Assembly (NCBI RefSeq): GCF_037940415.1
Contig: NZ_CP149798.1
Span: 4,056,001-4,120,000 of the forward strand
Origin: Streptomyces sp. f51
GTDB lineage: Bacteria > Actinomycetota > Actinomycetes > Streptomycetales > Streptomycetaceae
Direction: 5' to 3'
DNA length: 64,000 nt
This document shows, piece by piece, positions 18,019-26,488 of this stretch. The notes beneath the pieces are model-generated. The model searched no databases, had not been told where the DNA came from, and saw only the letters and a program-made list of their open reading frames with translations. A program made the translations under genes and the position numbers. Within the stretch, counting starts at the first letter, position 1; each line of letters begins with the position of its first letter.

Positions 18019-18049
18019 CCGTCGATTGACGGCGGCCGTCAATCGACGG
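18019..18049. promoter_or_regulatory. Palindromic operator candidate between divergent genes
   Basis: Perfect 14-base arms (18019-18032 and 18036-18049; core CGATTGACGG/CCGTCAATCG) with a 3-base spacer, 36 bases before the ArsR-type gene start and 93 bases before the divergent small gene. Position and symmetry suggest autoregulation. Confidence 0.6.
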
Positions 18050-18141
18050 GACAGCCGCTGTGATCAGGCGCAACCTGGGACGACCGGGGCAGTCCGCGCG
18101 GGGACTCCGGATCCCATCCCTCTCCCGAGAGGCGGTCGGTC

Positions 18142-18360
18142 ATGAGCATCACCCAGCAGTACCTCCTGGACAGCTACCGGGCTTCGCAGCACGGGGAGGC
18201 AGCTCCTCCGGCGCCCGGCAGCCACGACTGGGAGACGGCCAGGGAACTGCGCGACTACCGCAGGTTCCGGGCCGTCCTGGCCGGACATCCGGCCCGCGGC
18301 CGCCTGCGCGGGGCCCTGAGCCGTTGGCTGCACGGCCCGCACCGGCGGCCGGTCCACTGA
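18142..18360 (+). CDS. Small conserved Streptomyces protein
   Basis: A 72-residue protein starting MSITQQYLLDSYRASQHGE, with a helical charged middle (DWETARELRDYRRFRAVLAG) and a basic C-terminus. GAGAGG precedes the ATG. It is divergent from the ArsR-type regulator and may share its palindrome. No domain is recognised. A block of 30-bp tandem repeats begins right after its stop codon. Confidence 0.7.
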   Translation: MSITQQYLLDSYRASQHGEAAPPAPGSHDWETARELRDYRRFRAVLAGHPARGRLRGALSRWLHGPHRRPVH

Positions 18361-18540
18361 CAGATCCGCACCCGGACCTCCCAGGACGGACGTGTCCGCA
18401 GCCGGATTTCCCTGGCCGAACGTGTCCGCACCCGGATTTCCCTGGCCGAACGCGTCCGCAGCCGGATTTCCCCGGCCGAACGCGTCCGCAGCCGGACCTC
18501 CCGGGCCGAACAAGTCCGCAGCCGGACCCCTGCTACCCGG
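18361..18540. repeat. Six tandem 30-bp repeats directly after a stop codon
   Basis: Six consecutive units of exactly 30 bases, with core GTCCGCAGCCGGATTTCC, diverging toward both ends. The array begins at the base after the TGA of the upstream small gene and its last unit overlaps the 3' end of the convergent lyase gene. There are no unique spacers. Confidence 0.95.
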
Positions 18541-19768
18541 AAACCCGTTCCGGCAGCCGCTCCACGAAGGCGCGGACCGCCGCCTTCACGTCATCCGCCG
18601 TCCACCCAAGACCTGGCTCCGCCACCGTGATCTCGGTGTACGCGAGTCCGGGGCCGCCCGCGCCCCAGCCCTGCGCGAACAGACCCGTCCCCGTCTCCTC
18701 GACCTGCGACAGGGCCGCGTCCGCGAGGACGTCCGGCTCGTACGGCAGCCAGACCTGGAACTGGTGGGTGTGCGGCTCCTCCGGGTGGACCCGGACCCAG
18801 GGGACCCCCGCCTCGGTGAAGCCCTCGCGCAGCGCGCCGGCCACCACGCGCGCGTGGGCGACGTAGTCCGGCAGCCGGGGCAGCTCCCGCTCCAGGCCGA
18901 TCAGCGCCGACAGGACCGTCGGGAACTGCTGGATGATCATGCCGCCGTACCGGTGCCGCCAGGTCTTCGCCTCGTCCACGAGCGTCTTCGGCCCCGCGAC
19001 GGCGGCACCGCCGAACCCGCCGAGCGACTTGTAGAACGAGACGTACACGCTGTCCGCGAGGCCGGCGATCTCCTCCAGGGAGCGTCCGAAGTGCGGGGTG
19101 CACTCCCACAGCCTGGCCCCGTCGATGTGCACCACCGCGTCGCGCTCCCTGGCCGCCTCCACCACCTCGGTGAGTTCCTCCCAGGTGGGCAGGACGAATC
19201 CGGCGTCCCTCAGCGGCAGCTCCAGCAGCAGGGCGCCGAACGGTTCGGGGAAGTCGCGCACCTCCTCGGCCGTCGGCATCCGGGGCTCGCTCGTCACACG
19301 GACCGGGCGCAAGCCGCTGACCTGGCTGAACGCCTGTCGTTCATGGACTTCGGGGTGGCTGAGGCCGTGCAGGGCCACGGTCGGGTTCCCGGTCCGGCCC
19401 GCCCAGCAGCGCAGGACGACCTGCTGGGCCATGGTCCCCGTCGGGAAGAAGACCGCCGCCTCCGTGCCCAGCAGCTCGGCGACCCGCTCCTCCAGGGTCT
19501 CGACGACGCCGTCGCCGTACATGTCGATCCGCCCGTCGAGGTCGCACACGTCACCGGCGCCCTCGCTCAGCCAGTCCAGGCGCTCGCGGAGCGTCTGCTG
19601 GTAGCCGGGGCGCCACAGCACCCGCCCGGCCGCCTTCCAGGCCGCCGCACGCCGCTCGAACCGCTCCTTGGGGGACAGCTCCGCCGCCCCGCCCCCGCCC
19701 CGCTCCGCAGGCTCCGCCCCGCCCCGCTCCGCAGGTTCCGCACCGCTTCGTGCCGTCGTATCGCTCAT
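18533..19768 (-). CDS. Threonine-aldolase/beta-eliminating lyase family PLP enzyme
   Basis: A 411-residue fold-type I PLP enzyme of the aromatic amino acid beta-eliminating lyase/threonine aldolase family. Recognisable parts are FFPTGTMAQQ (cofactor phosphate region), VVHIDGARLWEC (the PLP-binding Asp) and SFYKSLGGFGGA (the Schiff-base lysine). A Glu/Gly/Pro-rich N-terminal extension of about 40 residues contains a short repeat (AEPAERGG). The ATG at 19768 is chosen over upstream in-frame codons because the conserved region starts soon after. The likely reaction is cleavage of a beta-hydroxy amino acid; substrate uncertain. Confidence 0.87.
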   Translation of the reverse strand: MSDTTARSGAEPAERGGAEPAERGGGGAAELSPKERFERRAAAWKAAGRVLWRPGYQQTLRERLDWLSEGAGDVCDLDGRIDMYGDGVVETLEERVAELLGTEAAVFFPTGTMAQQVVLRCWAGRTGNPTVALHGLSHPEVHERQAFSQVSGLRPVRVTSEPRMPTAEEVRDFPEPFGALLLELPLRDAGFVLPTWEELTEVVEAARERDAVVHIDGARLWECTPHFGRSLEEIAGLADSVYVSFYKSLGGFGGAAVAGPKTLVDEAKTWRHRYGGMIIQQFPTVLSALIGLERELPRLPDYVAHARVVAGALREGFTEAGVPWVRVHPEEPHTHQFQVWLPYEPDVLADAALSQVEETGTGLFAQGWGAGGPGLAYTEITVAEPGLGWTADDVKAAVRAFVERLPERVSG

Positions 19769-19987
19769 CCCAGGATCATGTCCCGGGCGGGCCCGGCCGG
19801 TCACCTCGAATTCCGCACGCCGGTGACCTGTGGAAATCCCGTTCACCCGGTCAGGTTCCGCCCCGGCGTCACGGCGCGCGGAAACCCACAGCCTGTGGAC
19901 GGCCGGACTCCCCTCGGACCAATCGCGTTAACATGACGAGAAATCGTCCGGTACCCCGAGCGGACTGGAACGGAAGGCCGCCGTCGA

Positions 19988-20926
19988 GTGAGTACACATC
20001 CCCAGCCAGAGCCCAAGGACCGCCCCGCGCGGCTGACCGTCGGCGTCGTCGGCGCCGGCCGTGTCGGACCCGCGCTCGCCGCCGCGCTCCAGCTCGCCGG
20101 ACACCGCCCGGTGGCCGTCTCCGGCGTCTCCGACGCCTCACGGCGGCGTGCCGCGCAGCTCCTGCCCGACGTGCCGCTGGTGTCCCCGGCCGAGGTCCTC
20201 CAGCGCGCCGACCTCGTGCTGCTGACCGTTCCCGACGACGCCCTCCCCGGGCTCGTCGAAGGACTCGCCGAGACCGGCGCGATCCGGCCCGGGCAGCTCC
20301 TGGTGCACACCTCCGGACGGTACGGCGCGCGTGTGCTCGACCCGGCCCTGCGCGCGGGCGCGCTGCCGCTGGCCCTGCACCCCGCGATGACGTTCACCGG
20401 CACCGCCGTCGACGTCCAGCGGCTCGTCGGATGCTCCTTCGGGGTCACCGCCCCCGAGCAGCTGCGGCTGGCCGCCGAGGCCCTGGTCATCGAGATGGGC
20501 GGCGAGCCCGAGTGGATCGCCGAGGAGTCCCGGCCGCTCTATCACGCGGCCCTCGCCCTGGGCGCCAACCACCTGGTGACCCTGGTCGCCGAGTCGATGG
20601 AACTGCTGCGCACCGCCGGCGTCGAGGCCCCCGACCGCATGCTCGGACCGCTCCTCGGCGCCGCCCTGGACAACGCCCTGAGGTCGGGCGACGCGGCCCT
20701 GACCGGCCCCGTCGCGCGCGGGGACGCGGGCACGGTCGCCGCGCACGTGGCCGAACTGCGCCGGCACGCACCCGGCACCGTCGCCGGCTATCTGGCGATG
20801 GCCCGCGCGACCGCCGACCGCGCGCTCGCGCACGGACTGCTCAAGCCCGAACTCGCCGAGGACCTCCTGGGCGTGCTCGCCGCCGGGACGGACGCGCCCC
20901 AGGGGACCGAGGGAGACACCCGATGA
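19988..20926 (+). CDS. Rossmann/DUF2520 oxidoreductase-like protein
   Basis: A 312-residue protein with an N-terminal Rossmann domain (VGVVGAGRVGPALAAAL) and a C-terminal helical DUF2520 domain (LYHAALALGANHLVTL), related in shape to ketopantoate reductases and pyrroline-carboxylate reductases. It is the first gene of the cofactor operon and overlaps panC by 4 bases (ATGA). The GTG start at 19988 follows GGAAGG. A ketopantoate-reductase-like role is attractive given panC next door, but is not established. Confidence 0.88.
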   Translation: MSTHPQPEPKDRPARLTVGVVGAGRVGPALAAALQLAGHRPVAVSGVSDASRRRAAQLLPDVPLVSPAEVLQRADLVLLTVPDDALPGLVEGLAETGAIRPGQLLVHTSGRYGARVLDPALRAGALPLALHPAMTFTGTAVDVQRLVGCSFGVTAPEQLRLAAEALVIEMGGEPEWIAEESRPLYHAALALGANHLVTLVAESMELLRTAGVEAPDRMLGPLLGAALDNALRSGDAALTGPVARGDAGTVAAHVAELRRHAPGTVAGYLAMARATADRALAHGLLKPELAEDLLGVLAAGTDAPQGTEGDTR

Positions 20927-21915
20927 CCACCGCCCTGCTGCGCACCGCCGGCGAACTGGCCGCGCGCGAGCGCGCTGGCCGCAGAGCCGTCGTGATGACC
21001 ATGGGCGCCCTCCACGAGGGCCACGCCACCTTGATCCGCACCGCCCGCGAGATCGCGGGAGACACGGGCGAGGTGGTCGTCACCGTGTTCGTGAACCCGC
21101 TCCAGTTCGGCCGGGGCGAGGACCTCGACCGGTACCCGCGCACCCTCGACTCCGACCTGAAGATCGCCGAACAGGCGGGCGCCGACGTCGTGTTCGCCCC
21201 CTCCGTCGACGAGGTCTACCCCGGTGGCGAGCCCCAGGTCCGTATCTCCGCCGGACCCATGGGCGAGCGCCTTGAGGGCTCCGTGCGGCCCGGCCACTTC
21301 GACGGCATGCTCACCGTCGTCGCCAAGCTGCTGCACCTGACCCGCCCCGACGTGGCCCTGTTCGGACAGAAGGACGCCCAGCAGCTGGCCCTGATCCGGC
21401 GCATGGCGCGCGACCTGAACTTCGGCGTCGAGATCACCGGTGTCCCCACGGTGCGCGAGGAGGACGGCCTCGCCCTCTCCAGCCGCAACCGCTACCTCTC
21501 GGCCGAGGAACGGCGCACCGCGCTCGCCCTCTCCCAGGCCCTGTTCGCCGGCCGTGACCGGCACGCCGCCCAGGAGGCGCTGCGCGCGCGGGCCCTCGAA
21601 GTGCCCGCCACGCGCGAGCGTGCCGAGGCCCTCAGCGCCATAGGGGAGTCCCGGGCCGCCGCCGACGCGCACGCCGTCGCCAAGGCCGTCCCCGGCTGGC
21701 CCGGTGGCGTCCGTACCGCGGCCCGCCTGGTCCTGGACGAGGCGGCCCGCATGAAACCGCCCCTCGCCCTGGACTATCTCGCGCTCGTCGACCCCGGCGA
21801 CTTCACCGAGATCCCGGACGACTACACCGGCGAGGCGGTCCTCGCCGTCGCCGCCCGGGTCGGGACGACCCGGCTGATCGACAACATTCCCCTCACCTTC
21901 GGAGCGGCCTCGTGA
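20923..21915 (+). CDS. panC: Pantothenate synthetase
   Basis: Condenses pantoate and beta-alanine using ATP. The 330-residue protein has MGALHEGH (residues 28-35) as the nucleotide-binding HIGH-like motif, VFVNPLQFGRGEDLDRYPR, FGQKDAQQ and ALSSRNRYLS, all standard for PanC. It starts within the stop codon of the DUF2520 gene and ends overlapping the nadB start by 4 bases. Confidence 0.97.
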   Translation: MTTALLRTAGELAARERAGRRAVVMTMGALHEGHATLIRTAREIAGDTGEVVVTVFVNPLQFGRGEDLDRYPRTLDSDLKIAEQAGADVVFAPSVDEVYPGGEPQVRISAGPMGERLEGSVRPGHFDGMLTVVAKLLHLTRPDVALFGQKDAQQLALIRRMARDLNFGVEITGVPTVREEDGLALSSRNRYLSAEERRTALALSQALFAGRDRHAAQEALRARALEVPATRERAEALSAIGESRAAADAHAVAKAVPGWPGGVRTAARLVLDEAARMKPPLALDYLALVDPGDFTEIPDDYTGEAVLAVAARVGTTRLIDNIPLTFGAAS

Positions 21916-23681
21916 CCGGCAAAGGCACAGGTTCAGACACCGCCACTGGCACCGGCATACGCCTGCACGCCCCGGCCCCCGGCTGGGCCCTGACCGCGGA
22001 CGTCGTGGTCGTCGGCTCCGGCGTCGCCGGGCTCACCGCGGCCCTGCGCTGCGAGGCCGCGGGGCTGCGGACCATCGTGGTCACCAAGGCCCGCCTGGAC
22101 GACGGCTCCACGCGCTGGGCCCAGGGTGGCGTCGCCGCCGCGCTCGGCGAGGGCGACACCCCCGAGCAGCACCTCGACGACACCCTCGTCGCGGGCGCGG
22201 GCCTGTGCGACGAGGAGGCCGTGCGCATCCTCGTCACCGAGGGCCCCGACGCGGTACGCAGGCTCATCGCGACCGGCGCCCACTTCGACGAGTCCTCCGA
22301 GGGCGGCCTCGAACTCACCCGCGAGGGCGGCCACCACCGCCGCCGCATCGCGCACGCGGGCGGCGACGCGACCGGCGCCGAGATCTCCCGGGCCCTCGTC
22401 GAGGCGGTCCGCGCGCGCGGACTGCGCACGGTCGAGAACGCGCTCGTCCTGGACCTCCTGACGGACGCCGAGGGCCGCACCGCGGGCGTGACCCTGCACG
22501 TCATGGGAGAGGGCCAGCACGACGGCGTGGGCGCCGTCCACGCGCCCGCCGTGGTCCTCGCGACCGGCGGCATGGGCCAGGTCTACTCCGCGACCACCAA
22601 CCCGTCCGTCTCCACGGGCGACGGCGTGGCCCTCGCGCTCCGGGCCGGCGCCGAGATCTCCGACCTCGAATTCGTCCAGTTCCACCCGACCGTGCTCTTC
22701 CTCGGCCCCGACGCGGAGGGCCAGCAGCCGCTGGTCTCCGAAGCGGTACGCGGCGAGGGCGCCCACCTGGTCGACGCCGACGGCGTGCGCTTCATGGTGG
22801 GACAGCACGAGCTGGCCGAACTGGCGCCCCGGGACATCGTCGCCAAGGGCATCACGCGCCGCATGCTGGAGCAGGACGCCGAGCACATGTTCCTCGACGC
22901 CCGGCACTTCGGCGCCGACATGTGGGAGCACCGCTTCCCCACGATCCTCGCCGCCTGCCGTGCCCACGGCATCGACCCGGTGACCGAGCCCGTCCCGGTC
23001 GCCCCGGCCGCCCACTACGCCTCCGGCGGCGTCCGCACCGACCCCCGGGGCCGCACCACCGTCCCCGGCCTGTACGCGTGCGGCGAGGTCGCCTGCACGG
23101 GCGTCCACGGCGCCAACCGGCTCGCCTCCAACTCCCTGCTGGAGGGCCTGGTCTACGCCGAGCGCATCGCCGCCGACATCGCGGCGAGGCACGCCGAGGA
23201 CGGCCTGCACGCGCGCGTGCCCCAGCCGGTCCCGCACCCCGAGACCCCCGCGCACCCGCTGCTCGCCCCCGAGACCCGCTTCGCGATCCAGCGGATCATG
23301 ACGGGCGGCGCCGGTGTGCTGCGCTCCGCCGCGTCCCTCCAGGCCGCGGCCGAGCAGCTCCAGCGGCTGCACACCGACGCCCGGGACTCCCTCGACGAGA
23401 ACGGCAAGACCTCCGAGCCGGGCGTCGACACCTGGGAGGCCACCAACCTGCTGTGCGTGGCCCGCGTCCTGGTCGCCGCGGCCCTCCTGCGCGAGGAGAC
23501 CCGGGGCTGCCACTGGCGCGAGGACCGCGCCGACCGGGACGACGAGCAGTGGCGCCGCCACATCGTCGTACGGCTGAATCCCGACCGGACCCTCGCCGTC
23601 CGCACCACCGATACCGCAGACTTCCCCCCGACATCCCGGCAGCCCCACGCGGCGCCCCAGTCCCGTCCCCAGGAGCAGTGA
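21912..23681 (+). CDS. nadB: L-aspartate oxidase
   Basis: Oxidises aspartate to iminoaspartate for quinolinate synthesis. It has 589 residues, with the FAD-binding start VVVVGSGVAGLTAALRCEAAGL, the STRWAQGGVAAAL motif, EFVQFHPT, and APAAHYASGGVRTD, all typical of NadB. The GTG overlaps the panC stop. nadA (quinolinate synthase) is not in the window. Confidence 0.97.
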   Translation: MTGKGTGSDTATGTGIRLHAPAPGWALTADVVVVGSGVAGLTAALRCEAAGLRTIVVTKARLDDGSTRWAQGGVAAALGEGDTPEQHLDDTLVAGAGLCDEEAVRILVTEGPDAVRRLIATGAHFDESSEGGLELTREGGHHRRRIAHAGGDATGAEISRALVEAVRARGLRTVENALVLDLLTDAEGRTAGVTLHVMGEGQHDGVGAVHAPAVVLATGGMGQVYSATTNPSVSTGDGVALALRAGAEISDLEFVQFHPTVLFLGPDAEGQQPLVSEAVRGEGAHLVDADGVRFMVGQHELAELAPRDIVAKGITRRMLEQDAEHMFLDARHFGADMWEHRFPTILAACRAHGIDPVTEPVPVAPAAHYASGGVRTDPRGRTTVPGLYACGEVACTGVHGANRLASNSLLEGLVYAERIAADIAARHAEDGLHARVPQPVPHPETPAHPLLAPETRFAIQRIMTGGAGVLRSAASLQAAAEQLQRLHTDARDSLDENGKTSEPGVDTWEATNLLCVARVLVAAALLREETRGCHWREDRADRDDEQWRRHIVVRLNPDRTLAVRTTDTADFPPTSRQPHAAPQSRPQEQ

Positions 23682-23686
23682 CCGAA

Positions 23687-24664
23687 GTGAGCACCCACGA
23701 CCTTCCCCTCGCCGAGAGCGGCGGCTGCGGCGACGGCTGCGGCTGCGGCGCAGACATGGACGAGGAGTACATGGAGTGCGGTCTCGATCCCGCGCTCGCC
23801 CAGCTCCTGGCCGACGCCGGCCTCGACCCGCTGGAGGTCGAGGACATCGCGAACGTGGCGATCCAGGAGGACCTCGACCACGGCGTGGACGTCACGACCG
23901 TCGCGACCATCCCCGAGGACGCCGTCTCCACGGCGGACTTCACCGCCCGGGACGCGGGCGTCGTCGCGGGCCTGCGCGTCGCCGAGGCCGTCCTGTCCGT
24001 GGTCTGCACCGACGAGTTCGAGGTCGAGCGGCACGTCGAGGACGGCGACCGCGTCGAGGCCGGCCAGAAGCTGCTCAGCGTCACCACGCGCACCCGCGAC
24101 CTGCTGACGGCCGAACGCAGCGCCCTCAACCTCCTGTGCCGCCTGTCCGGCATCGCGACCGCCACGCGCGCGTGGGCGGACGCCCTGGAGGGCACCGGGG
24201 CGCGGGTGCGGGACACCCGCAAGACCACCCCGGGCCTGCGCTCCCTGGAGAAGTTCGCGGTGCGCTGCGGCGGCGGCGTCAACCACCGCATGTCGCTGTC
24301 CGACGCGGCACTGGTCAAGGACAACCACGTGGTCGCCGCCGGCGGCGTGGCCGAGGCCTTCGCCGCCGTACGGGAGATGTTCCCCGAGGTCCCCGTCGAG
24401 GTCGAGGTCGACACCCTGCATCAGCTGCGCGACGTCGTGGACGCGGGCGCCGACCTGATCCTTCTGGACAACTTCACGCCCGTCGAGTGCGAGGAGGCGG
24501 TCGCCCTCGTCGCGGGCCGGGCCCTGCTGGAGGCGTCCGGCCGGCTCACCCTCGCCAACGCCGGGGCGTACGCGAAGACGGGCGTCGACTTCCTGGCGGT
24601 GGGCGCGCTCACGCACTCCGCCCCGATCCTCGACATCGGCCTCGACCTGCGAGCGGCGGAGTAA
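23687..24664 (+). CDS. nadC: Nicotinate-nucleotide pyrophosphorylase (carboxylating)
   Basis: Converts quinolinate and PRPP to nicotinate mononucleotide. The body is standard (VTTVATIP, RDTRKTTPGLRSLEKFAVRCGGG, NHRMSLSDAALVKDNH, LLDNFTP). The start is taken at GTG 23687 (MSTHDLP...); a GTG at 23678 overlapping the nadB stop is also possible. An unusual N-terminal cysteine cluster (Cys14, Cys18, Cys20, Cys31 on this start) precedes the catalytic domain; the family core does not need it. Confidence 0.96.
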   Translation: MSTHDLPLAESGGCGDGCGCGADMDEEYMECGLDPALAQLLADAGLDPLEVEDIANVAIQEDLDHGVDVTTVATIPEDAVSTADFTARDAGVVAGLRVAEAVLSVVCTDEFEVERHVEDGDRVEAGQKLLSVTTRTRDLLTAERSALNLLCRLSGIATATRAWADALEGTGARVRDTRKTTPGLRSLEKFAVRCGGGVNHRMSLSDAALVKDNHVVAAGGVAEAFAAVREMFPEVPVEVEVDTLHQLRDVVDAGADLILLDNFTPVECEEAVALVAGRALLEASGRLTLANAGAYAKTGVDFLAVGALTHSAPILDIGLDLRAAE

Positions 24665-24672
24665 CCCCGGCC

Positions 24673-25470
24673 ATGCTGCTGACCATCGACGTGGGCAACA
24701 CCCACACGGTCCTCGGCCTCTTCGACGGGGAGGAGATCGTCGAGCACTGGCGCATCTCCACGGACTCCCGCCGCACCGCCGACGAACTCGCCGTGCTGCT
24801 CCAGGGCCTCATGGGCATGCACCCGCTGCTCGGCGAGGAGCTCGGCGACGGCATCGACGGCATCGCGATCTGCGCGACCGTGCCGTCCGTGCTGCACGAG
24901 CTGCGCGAGGTGACGCGGCGCTACTACGGCGACGTCCCCGCCGTCCTGGTCGAGCCCGGCGTCAAGACGGGCGTGCCGATCCTCACGGACAACCCCAAGG
25001 AGGTCGGCGCCGACCGGATCATCAACGCCGTCGCGGCCGTCGAGCTGTACGGGGGACCGGCGATCGTCGTCGACTTCGGCACGGCGACCACCTTCGACGC
25101 GGTCAGCGCGCGGGGCGAGTACATCGGCGGTGTCATCGCCCCCGGCATCGAGATCTCCGTGGAGGCGCTCGGCGTCAAGGGCGCGCAGCTGCGGAAGATC
25201 GAGGTGGCCCGGCCGCGCGCGGTGATCGGCAAGAACACCGTCGAGGCGATGCAGTCCGGGATCATCTACGGGTTCGCGGGCCAGGTCGACGGTGTCGTGA
25301 ACCGGATGGCGCGCGAGCTCGCCGACGACCCCGAGGACGTCACCGTCATCGCCACCGGCGGGCTGGCTCCGATGGTCCTCGGCGAGTCCTCGGTGATCGA
25401 CGAGCACGAGCCGTGGCTGACGCTGATCGGGCTGCGTCTGGTGTACGAGCGGAACGTCTCGCGCATGTGA
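24673..25470 (+). CDS. coaX: Type III pantothenate kinase
   Basis: Phosphorylates pantothenate in the first step of CoA synthesis. It has 265 residues, with the ATP-binding DVGNTHT at the N-terminus, the pantothenate-site motif KEVGADRI, and VVDFGTATTFD. The 8-base gap after nadC keeps it in the operon. A strong hairpin follows at 25501. Confidence 0.97.
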   Translation: MLLTIDVGNTHTVLGLFDGEEIVEHWRISTDSRRTADELAVLLQGLMGMHPLLGEELGDGIDGIAICATVPSVLHELREVTRRYYGDVPAVLVEPGVKTGVPILTDNPKEVGADRIINAVAAVELYGGPAIVVDFGTATTFDAVSARGEYIGGVIAPGIEISVEALGVKGAQLRKIEVARPRAVIGKNTVEAMQSGIIYGFAGQVDGVVNRMARELADDPEDVTVIATGGLAPMVLGESSVIDEHEPWLTLIGLRLVYERNVSRM

Positions 25471-25790
25471 ACCGTGCCCGCGTCACGCGGGCGGCGGGTA
25501 CCGGAGGGGCTCCGCGGTCGCGGGGCCCCTCCGGCGTTCTCCGGGGCGGTTCTCCGGGGCCGCGCGGCGGAGGCCGTGGTTCGCCCGCGGTCCGGGACGG
25601 AATTCCGCGCTCTCGGCGATTCCGGCGATTCCGGCGCTTTCGGAGAAGAGGCCGGTCGGGGCCGTGCCCGTACCGGACGGGCCCCGGCCACGGCTTCGGG
25701 AAACTTCCGGTCACGGCTTCGTGGAAAACGGGACGCGCCACATTTCTTCCGCTATGCGGATTTTGTCTGATTAGCACGTATCGTCGCCCC
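25471..25790. other. Intergenic region, 320 bases
   Basis: Holds the coaX terminator hairpin, then a low-complexity CGATTCCGG stretch around 25600-25640. It ends in the AT-richer promoter of the next gene, with TATCGT at 25779-25784, 6 bases before the ATG. No gene seen. Confidence 0.6.
25501..25534 (+). terminator. Hairpin terminator after the cofactor operon
   Basis: CCGGAGGGGC (25501-25510) pairs with GCCCCTCCGG (25525-25534), extended inward with one G-T pair to a 15-base stem and a 4-base loop, starting 30 bases after the coaX stop. Confidence 0.8.
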
Positions 25791-26405
25791 ATGCCCACGC
25801 CCTACGGATCCCACGGCGGCATGGCGTTCGGTGCGCAGGAGCTGCGTGTGCTCCGCCGTGCCCTCGCCCTCGCCCTGCACCCCAGCCCCGTCTCGGCCGA
25901 GGACGTCCAGGACTGCCTCCGCCTCGCCGAGTCCATCGACGAGGCGGCCCACGAGGGGGCCAGGCTCCGGGCCTTCCTGCTGGCCGACCTCACCCGCTAC
26001 CGGGCCGCGCTGCCGGGCACCGCCGCCGGCTATTTCGCCCTCCTGGAGGAGGTCCTCGCCTCCGGCTACCGGCCGAATCCCGACGACCTCGCGGCGCTGC
26101 GCGCGCTGCGCGGCAACCCCGTGGCGGCGGCTCTGCTGGAACGCTGCCGGGTCCTCGCCGAGCAGGACGTGCGCGCCCGGCTCGCGGGCCGCGCGGTCGC
26201 CTCGGTCCCCGCGTCCCGCACCCGGCTGCTGGCCCTGCCCGGCGGCCGCGCCGCCGAGGAGCCCGACCGGCGGCCCGCGCCGGGGGAGCAGCCCCGGCCG
26301 CCGCGCCCGGAGAGGCCCATCCCCACCCCGGGCGAGGTCTTCCCGCCGCGGCGCAAGCCCGGCCCGCCTCCGGCCGACCCGCCGCAGCAACTCGCGGCGG
26401 GCTAG
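25791..26405 (+). CDS. Conserved actinobacterial protein of unknown function
   Basis: A 204-residue protein. Residues 8-125 are helical (LRVLRRALALALHPSPVSAEDVQDCLRLAESIDEAAHEGARLRAFLLADLTRYRAALPG). Residues 150-204 are Pro/Arg-rich and disordered. The TAG stop (26403-26405) straddles the left end of the IS element. Removing the element restores TAG from the flanking GC-TA-G, so the gene product is not changed by the insertion. TATCGT 6 bases before the ATG suggests a leaderless mRNA. Confidence 0.8.
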   Translation: MPTPYGSHGGMAFGAQELRVLRRALALALHPSPVSAEDVQDCLRLAESIDEAAHEGARLRAFLLADLTRYRAALPGTAAGYFALLEEVLASGYRPNPDDLAALRALRGNPVAAALLERCRVLAEQDVRARLAGRAVASVPASRTRLLALPGGRAAEEPDRRPAPGEQPRPPRPERPIPTPGEVFPPRRKPGPPPADPPQQLAAG

Positions 26406-26435
26406 TGCTCTGACCGCGTTGGTTCGCCGGGTTGG
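26403..26435 (+). repeat. Left terminal inverted repeat of the IS element
   Basis: Begins TAGTGCTCTGACCGC and is complementary to 28312-28344 at 28 of 33 positions; mismatches are at positions 8, 16, 18, 22 and 24 from the end. Confidence 0.9.
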
Positions 26436-26488
26436 TGGTCGTGGCGGTTGGATGTGGGGTGACGTCCGATCCGACCGCTGGAGGCGCG

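Noticed and set aside
18064..18513. Minus-strand open frame with 10-residue repeats
   Set aside because: The frame stays open only because the 30-bp array is a multiple of three; no ribosome site, and it overlaps the palindrome and the small conserved gene.
18361..18540. Possible CRISPR array
   Set aside because: Units are directly abutted with no unique spacers, and no cas gene is nearby. The same applies to 58019-58217.
26432..26488. Upstream GTG as transposase start
   Set aside because: The GGAGG immediately before GTG 26489 and the usual N-terminus of this transposase group favour the later start.
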